From positions 1 through 64,000 of the forward strand of contig JABMOW010000147.1 of assembly GCA_013204025.1 (NCBI GenBank): DNA of 64,000 nt. Direction: 5' to 3'. The number at the start of each line of letters is the position of its first letter. Positions within the stretch are counted from its first letter, which is position 1. A program made the position numbers and the translations under genes. The notes under the pieces were generated by a model. The model ran no database searches, had not been told where the DNA came from, and saw only the letters and a program-made list of their open reading frames with translations. The DNA is from Fidelibacterota bacterium. Its GTDB lineage: Bacteria > Fidelibacterota > Marinisomatia > SCGC-AAA003-L08 > JACNLC01. Of this stretch, positions 59,135 through 64,000 are shown in pieces.

Positions 59135-59736
59135 TCGAAGCTCCCGTAAGATGTGGTTGGCCTGGTGATAATGAGTTAATGGTTCGTTATCATGACGAAG
59201 AGTGGGGTGTACCGGTAACTGACGACCGTAAGATATTCGAGTTTATGATTCTGGATGCGTTTCAGGCTGGACTCAGTTGGTCAATTGTCTTGAATAAACG
59301 AATTGGTTTTGCGCAGGCATTTGATAATTTTGATCCTGAAAAAATTGCACTCTACGACGAAAATAAAATTCAGGAGTTAATTCTAGATCCATCAATTATC
59401 AGAAATAAACTAAAAATCAGATCTACCGTCCGAAATGCTCAATTATTTTTGGAAATCCAATCCAAGTACAATGGTTTTCATCATTATATCTGGCAATTTA
59501 CGGATGGTAAACCTATAGTGAATCAATTTAGTGTAATGAGCGAAATTCCTGCAAAAACGGATGAATCGGATTTAATGAGCAATGACCTCAAAAAGATAGG
59601 ATTTAAATTTGTAGGATCAACTATTTGTTATGCATTCATGCAAGCCGCAGGGATGGTGAATGACCATATGGTAGATTGTTTTAGGTATGAACCACTGAAG
59701 CAGTTAGCGCTTCAAATGGGATCTGATAAGCAGTAA
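59131..59736 (+). CDS. tag: DNA-3-methyladenine glycosylase I
   Basis: 201 residues. RCGWPGDNELMVRYHDEEWGVP, then FMILDAFQAGLSWSIVLNKR and YHHYIWQFTDG-like residues identify Tag. The zinc ligands are visible: cysteine in RCGW, histidine in YHDEEW, and the C-terminal DHMVDCFRY pair. It removes 3-methyladenine from DNA. Its last 56 bp overlap the end of the convergent dusB gene. Confidence 0.94.
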   Translation: MIEAPVRCGWPGDNELMVRYHDEEWGVPVTDDRKIFEFMILDAFQAGLSWSIVLNKRIGFAQAFDNFDPEKIALYDENKIQELILDPSIIRNKLKIRSTVRNAQLFLEIQSKYNGFHHYIWQFTDGKPIVNQFSVMSEIPAKTDESDLMSNDLKKIGFKFVGSTICYAFMQAAGMVNDHMVDCFRYEPLKQLALQMGSDKQ

Positions 59737-60688
59737 ATATTTCTTCAAATCGGGTTTCAATCTCCTCAATGGATTGGCTTACCATAAACCGTTTTCGCCA
59801 TTCAGCAGCACCCGAAAATCCCTTCAAATACCAACTCACTTGTTTTTTAGTCAAATTAAAACAAATCGTCGGGTGTCTGTCTGCTTTTAATAAAGTATAG
59901 TGGGTGTAGCACATCTCAATTTTATCTTCCAACGTCACTGGTATTGCCGGCTCTCCCTTCAAAGCTCGGGAAACAGATCTAAATATCCATGGATTTCCCA
60001 GTGCTGCCCGCGCAATCATAATGCCATCGCATCCGGTTTCGTCAAACATTCTCAATGCGTCGTCTGCATTTTGAATATCGCCATTGCCGATAACTGGGAT
60101 ACCGATCGATTCTTTTAATTCCCGGATAAGATTCCAGTCTGCAGATCCGGTGTAGAGTTGTTTCATTGTTCGGGGGTGGAGGGTAATGGCAGATACCCCG
60201 CATTTTTCCAAAAGCTCACCTGCCTGAGTTGAGACGATGCTTGTTTTATCTGCTCCGGCTCTCATCTTTACCGTTACGGGTGTTCCCGCTGCATTTTCAA
60301 TCACTGACCTGACGATATCTTCCATCAGTCCCAGATCTTTCAAAGCGCCTGCTCCTGCACATCTTTTTACAACTTTAGGAACAGGACAGCCGAAGTTGAT
60401 ATCGATAATATCCGGATTAAATATTTCTCTGATCATTTTTGCGGATGTGCCCACAACATCAGGTTGGTGTCCGAAGATTTGGATACCGATAGGGCGTTCA
60501 TTTTCAGTAAAATTCATCATATTCAGAGTTTTTATGTTTTCACGTATTATTCCCTCTGAACTGACAAATTCCGAATAGACGACTCCAGCTCCTAATGATC
60601 TACTGATTACTCTGAACGAATGATCGGTTACGCCCGCCATTGGAGCAAGAAAAACCGGATGATCGATGTTGAGATTACCGATTTTCAT
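59681..60688 (-). CDS. dusB: tRNA-dihydrouridine synthase
   Basis: 335 residues. PVFLAPMAGVTDHSFR, INFGCPVPKVVKRCAGAGAL with the catalytic cysteine, VTVKMRAG, TLHPRTMKQLYTG and IGNGDIQNADDA are diagnostic of the DUS TIM barrel with FMN. It reduces uridines of the tRNA D-loop. It begins directly at the stop of the preceding minus-strand gene. Confidence 0.94.
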   Translation of the reverse strand: MKIGNLNIDHPVFLAPMAGVTDHSFRVISRSLGAGVVYSEFVSSEGIIRENIKTLNMMNFTENERPIGIQIFGHQPDVVGTSAKMIREIFNPDIIDINFGCPVPKVVKRCAGAGALKDLGLMEDIVRSVIENAAGTPVTVKMRAGADKTSIVSTQAGELLEKCGVSAITLHPRTMKQLYTGSADWNLIRELKESIGIPVIGNGDIQNADDALRMFDETGCDGIMIARAALGNPWIFRSVSRALKGEPAIPVTLEDKIEMCYTHYTLLKADRHPTICFNLTKKQVSWYLKGFSGAAEWRKRFMVSQSIEEIETRFEEIFTAYQIPFEALTASVVHT

Positions 60689-61129
60689 CTATTCTTGAAT
60701 AATACGCTTTGATTGTAATTGTTTAAAAAAGACATCAATCTCTTGGAGGACATTTTCAATTCGAGTATAGGAGCAAACATGAACATTGGGGTCACCGGCT
60801 ATCATAGCAGAAATGCGTGAGACAGATTCTTTTTGGTAAAAAGCAAGGACGGGTATGTGACTTTCATGAGCGATGGCGATTTCATACCCGACACCCAAAG
60901 AGGGTTGAGTAACTTCGGCAACGAGAACTTGTGACTCACGTACCCATCGCACATCCCTTTCCCAGATAAATGTATCTGATCTGCCTTCTCCATTAATGAG
61001 ATCAAGATTAGGATCACCAATATACGCAGTGAGCACTGTCCCGAATTTTTCCAGATGTTGGATGATTTGTCGGTAAATATTCACATCATCCCGGCCACCT
61101 CGAATGGCTCCACTAAAATAAATTTTCAA
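60689..61129 (-). CDS. 2'-deoxynucleoside 5'-phosphate N-hydrolase-like protein (DNPH1/RCL family)
   Basis: 146 residues. KIYFSGAIRGGRDDVNIY at the N-terminus, VAEVTQPSLGVGYEIAIA (with the catalytic glutamate of the nucleoside deoxyribosyltransferase fold) and ISAMIAGDPN closely match vertebrate DNPH1, which cleaves the N-glycosidic bond of deoxynucleoside monophosphates, including modified ones such as hydroxymethyl-dUMP. A pool-cleaning role is the best guess. Its stop abuts dusB and its start overlaps the methyltransferase gene by 4 bp. Confidence 0.82.
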   Translation of the reverse strand: MKIYFSGAIRGGRDDVNIYRQIIQHLEKFGTVLTAYIGDPNLDLINGEGRSDTFIWERDVRWVRESQVLVAEVTQPSLGVGYEIAIAHESHIPVLAFYQKESVSRISAMIAGDPNVHVCSYTRIENVLQEIDVFFKQLQSKRIIQE

Positions 61130-62301
61130 TCGTCTGGGTTCTTATATTTCTGCTTCCGGCTACCGGAATAGAGATCATATTTTAAAAGTCTGCAATCGAG
61201 TCCGCCATTTCTAAGGTGGATTTTCCTGCTGGTCTTAAGTCCCACTTTTTTTGCGAGATCAAGATTTCCTGTGAAAATGAAAGCGGTATGTTCTTGGCAT
61301 CGTTGTTTTAAAGTATCGCCTATACCTGCATACAGATTTGATAATATTTCGATCTCACCGGTACGGATTCCGTAAGGAGGATTCATTATTATTACTCCTT
61401 GTTCACCGCTGGGTGTGAAATCCTCTGCCGGTTGAGTTGTCCATTGTATCAGAGATCCTATTTTAGGAACAGAACGGGCATTTTGTATTGCCATGTGAAG
61501 AACATCTTTTCGGATATCCGATCCAAATATCAATGGTTTATTTGGTACTCTAATGGATTTAATAGCGTTACTTACAACCGTCTTCCACAGGATAGGATCG
61601 AAGTTTTTCCAGCGCATGAATCCAAAGTCTTTTCTATTCAGCCCAGGCGCGTAATTTGAAGCGATCATTGCAGCTTCGATGGGAAAGGTGCCTGATCCGC
61701 ACATCGGATCATAAAATGGCATTATTCCATCCCATTCCGTTAATTTAATGATTCCGGCTGCTAATGCTTCATTCATAGAGGCTTTATGGATGACACCCTG
61801 ACGATATCCTCGTTTTGATAACGGTGTATCTGAACTGTCTAAATAAATGGTGCCTCTGTTATGATGGACATGGATCAACACTCGGATATCAGGATGATCT
61901 TTATCGACGGATGGTCTGGATCCGGTGTCTTTTCTAAATCGGTCTGCGATACCGTCTTTTACTACCATCGCCGCATATTGGCTGTTTCTGAGCTCAAGAT
62001 GTGTCCGGTCAACAAATGCATTGATAAAAAAGGATTGACTGACATTCATATAAAGTTTCCAGTCAACTTGAGTGACTGCTCGGAGTAGATCAGTTTTCGT
62101 TTGGCATTCGAATTCAGAGAGTTTAAGCAAAAGTCGGATACCCACACGACTGTGTAAATTCACATTGTAAATGGTTTTTAAATCTCCGAAAAAACGGATA
62201 CCTCCCGGTAGGGACCGAGTATTTCGAATACCTAATTGTTCAAGTTCAGATTGACAGACAGATTCGAGTCCACCTCCGCATGATAGAAATAATGATTGCA
62301 T
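61126..62301 (-). CDS. THUMP-domain rRNA guanine-N2 methyltransferase (RlmL N-half-like)
   Basis: 391 residues: N-terminal ferredoxin-like and THUMP domains (about 1-160), then a class I methyltransferase with the SAM loop YDPMCGSGTFPIEAAMIA and the N2-guanine catalytic motif IIMNPPYGIR. This matches the m2G2445-type domain of RlmL without the fused RlmK half. The start at 62301 gives the full QSLFLSCGGGLESV N-terminus. It leads the three-gene minus-strand unit, divergent from yajC. Confidence 0.88.
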   Translation of the reverse strand: MQSLFLSCGGGLESVCQSELEQLGIRNTRSLPGGIRFFGDLKTIYNVNLHSRVGIRLLLKLSEFECQTKTDLLRAVTQVDWKLYMNVSQSFFINAFVDRTHLELRNSQYAAMVVKDGIADRFRKDTGSRPSVDKDHPDIRVLIHVHHNRGTIYLDSSDTPLSKRGYRQGVIHKASMNEALAAGIIKLTEWDGIMPFYDPMCGSGTFPIEAAMIASNYAPGLNRKDFGFMRWKNFDPILWKTVVSNAIKSIRVPNKPLIFGSDIRKDVLHMAIQNARSVPKIGSLIQWTTQPAEDFTPSGEQGVIIMNPPYGIRTGEIEILSNLYAGIGDTLKQRCQEHTAFIFTGNLDLAKKVGLKTSRKIHLRNGGLDCRLLKYDLYSGSRKQKYKNPDD

Positions 62302-62461
62302 AACGTCAAATTTAGGGGAGTTAGGGTAACCGCAAAAACCTTCAAATGGAAGGATTATGTTTTATTTAATCCAAATATTCTCATTCTAACGATTGTCAAA
62401 TATTTACACTGCTTCAAGTCGACATTTTCTGTAAATTTCGTGACTTAATCAGGAGTATTTT

Positions 62462-62794
62462 TTGGATATTTTATTCGCAGCGGATCAAGCTGCACCTGTA
62501 GGAAGCGGTATAGGGGCTTTTTTGCCCATCGTTTTAATGTTTGGTATTTTATATTTTTTAATATTTCGTCCACAGATGAAACAAAAAAAAGTTCACGCAA
62601 AAACACTGGTAGAATTAAAAAAGGGCGATAAGATTCTCACTCGAGGTGGTGTTTATGGTAAAATCGTCGAGGTTACCGGCAAAGGCGATAGTAGGTTGAT
62701 TATTGATGTAGGTGGGAATGTTAAAATCGTCGTTGCGCGTGCATATGTTGCTGGTTTAGCAGAAACAGCTCCGGAGAATCCTGAGGACAAATAA
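62462..62794 (+). CDS. yajC: Preprotein translocase subunit YajC
   Basis: 110 residues from TTG 62462, fixed by AGGAG 6 bases upstream (62451-62455). One membrane helix with the motif FGILYFLIFRPQMKQKK and the GDKILTRGGVYGKIVEV domain identify YajC, an accessory of SecDF. It overlaps def by 1 bp. secD and secF are not in the window. Confidence 0.93.
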   Translation: MDILFAADQAAPVGSGIGAFLPIVLMFGILYFLIFRPQMKQKKVHAKTLVELKKGDKILTRGGVYGKIVEVTGKGDSRLIIDVGGNVKIVVARAYVAGLAETAPENPEDK

Positions 62795-63327
62795 TGGCTC
62801 TACTCTCCATTGTTAAATACGGCGATCCCATTCTTCGGAAAAAAGTGAAACCGGTAACGGATTTTACTAATCTGGAGAAACTTGTAAATGATATGCTTGA
62901 AACCATGTCGCATGAGGATGGAATTGGTTTGGCTGCGAATCAGGTCGGGAAGGATATGAATTTGATGGTGCTGGACGTGTCTCACCTTGAAGATGAAACG
63001 GATACAGAACCCCGGATATTTGTCAATATTAAAATTGTCGAAACTGATGGCGAAATTATGATGGAAGAGGGATGTCTAAGCATCCCGGATATTCGAGCAG
63101 AAATCACTCGTCCTGAAAAAATCACCATCTCATATCAAGATCTGAACAGAGAAATGCACACGAAACAATTCACCGGATTATCCTCGAGAGTCCTTCAACA
63201 TGAATTCGATCATTTGGAGGGAAAATTCTTCACCGATTATCTGGCAATGGCCAAAAAATTGATCATTCAAAAGCGTCTTAAAGAGATATCAGAAACAGGA
63301 TTTCCATCAGTTTCCGTCACTTTATAG
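62794..63327 (+). CDS. def: Peptide deformylase
   Basis: 177 residues with the three motifs GIGLAANQVG, EEGCLSIP and QHEFDHLEG holding the metal ligands. It removes formyl from nascent proteins. The partner fmt, which adds formyl to Met-tRNA, is 151 bp downstream. Confidence 0.96.
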   Translation: MALLSIVKYGDPILRKKVKPVTDFTNLEKLVNDMLETMSHEDGIGLAANQVGKDMNLMVLDVSHLEDETDTEPRIFVNIKIVETDGEIMMEEGCLSIPDIRAEITRPEKITISYQDLNREMHTKQFTGLSSRVLQHEFDHLEGKFFTDYLAMAKKLIIQKRLKEISETGFPSVSVTL

Positions 63328-63478
63328 GGTGAGTCATTTCATCTCCATCGCGTTCAATCTACAACACCGTTTCTCTCGCGATCATATTAACCTAACTTTT
63401 AGTAAAATATTTATGATTGTTTTATTTAGAGATTTCGGTAAAAACGGATGGACTCAACCCCGTGTTTGAGGTGAGTCA

Positions 63479-64000
63479 ATGAGAGTCGTGTTCATGGGGA
63501 CACCGGATTTTGCTGTTCCCACTCTAAAAGCGATACATGCATCACCACATCAGTTGGTAGCTGTTGTGACCATCCCTGATAGACCTTCAGGGAGAGGGTT
63601 GAAAACACATCCGTCTGAAGTGAAAGTAGCAGCGACAGAGTTGGGATATCCAATTCTTCAACCGGATTCACTTAAAACCCCTGAGCTTGCCGGTCATATC
63701 AAGGATTGTTTCCCTGATATCATTGTTGTTGTGGCGTTTCAAATTCTACCACCATCTGTGTATGAGATCCCCAAGTTTGGTGCTGTGAATGTTCATGCGT
63801 CTTTACTACCAAAATACCGTGGTGCAGCACCTATCCATCGTGCAATATTGAACGGTGAAACAGAAACGGGTGTCACGACGTTTCAGATTGTCAAAAAAGT
63901 GGATACCGGGGGCGTTCTATTACAGGAAAAAACAGCGATTGGTAATAACGAAACCTGTGGTGAATTATGGAAAAAGCTATCCGTTTTAGGTGCAGAGTTA
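63479..64000 (+). CDS. fmt: Methionyl-tRNA formyltransferase (partial, runs off the window)
   Basis: The first 174 residues are present from ATG 63479, which has GAGGTGAG just upstream. RVVFMGTPDFAVPTL at the N-terminus, the VTIPDRPSGRG loop and the folate-site motif NVHASLLPKYRGAAPIHRAI are diagnostic. It formylates initiator Met-tRNA. The 151-bp gap after def contains partly self-complementary GACTCA/TGAGTC segments around the ribosome site. Confidence 0.95.
   Translation, partial: MRVVFMGTPDFAVPTLKAIHASPHQLVAVVTIPDRPSGRGLKTHPSEVKVAATELGYPILQPDSLKTPELAGHIKDCFPDIIVVVAFQILPPSVYEIPKFGAVNVHASLLPKYRGAAPIHRAILNGETETGVTTFQIVKKVDTGGVLLQEKTAIGNNETCGELWKKLSVLGAEL

Overview
This 64 kb window is a gene-dense, AT-rich bacterial chromosome segment. 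I see no rRNA, tRNA, CRISPR array, insertion sequence or prophage. The organism is a Gram-negative (diderm) bacterium: it has two TonB/porin-type beta-barrels, a TamB/Omp85 pair, LolC/E-LolD lipoprotein release, a lipoprotein with a clear lipobox, and DnaK, ClpC and FtsH. Gene content (group II-like GGGP synthase, BtuG-like propeller with a dockerin tail, bifunctional FtcD, archaeal-type GAPDH homologue) suggests the FCB superphylum, possibly a marine lineage such as Marinimicrobia. That placement is inference, not proof.

Layout. (1) 0.07-5.8 kb: a vitamin B12 acquisition locus. A cobalamin riboswitch with an intrinsic terminator controls a minus-strand TonB-dependent receptor and a BtuG-like beta-propeller. 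A plus-strand DUF6580-like membrane protein and a plug-less outer-membrane barrel converge on them. (2) 5.9-16.8 kb: trxA-trxB, an endonuclease III-like glycosylase, an orphan class I amidotransferase, an orphan ABC ATPase, then a tight run nrnA-dcd-ispH-pdxS-pdxT-dxs and the large subunit of B12-dependent methylmalonyl-CoA mutase. (3) 16.9-24.6 kb: a YbdK-type carboxylate-amine ligase, an archaeal-type (type II) GAPDH homologue, a metallo-beta-lactamase hydrolase with no canonical start codon, tilS-hpt-ftsH-folP. (4) 24.6-35.3 kb: SLBB protein, prfB with a programmed +1 frameshift, lysS, lolC/E-lolC/E-lolD, clpC and dnaK, closed by a strong terminator. (5) 35.3-45.5 kb: tamB, an Omp85/TamA-like protein, a TPR lipoprotein, an abbreviated MoxR-DUF58-BatD group, a small barrel with an 8-G tract, tsaC. 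(6) 45.5-64 kb: a minus-strand PHP hydrolase, efp-accB-accC-gcvH-gcvPA, an ether-lipid-type GGGP synthase, a Xer recombinase, an M50 protease, ftcD, mutL-miaA-DUF502-tag, a minus-strand dusB / DNPH1-like hydrolase / RlmL-like methyltransferase group, and yajC-def-fmt (fmt runs off the end).

Functional threads. The organism appears to scavenge cobalamin and spend at least part of it on methylmalonyl-CoA mutase. The MEP pathway (dxs, ispH) could feed the isoprenoid GGGP synthase. Many neighbouring genes overlap by 1-16 bp (GTGA, ATGA, TAATG junctions), indicating long translationally coupled operons. Most of the content is housekeeping. The parts most worth follow-up are the B12 locus, the in-frame GAPDH/stop/MBL junction, the GGGP synthase, the poly-G barrel gene and the orphan ABC ATPase.
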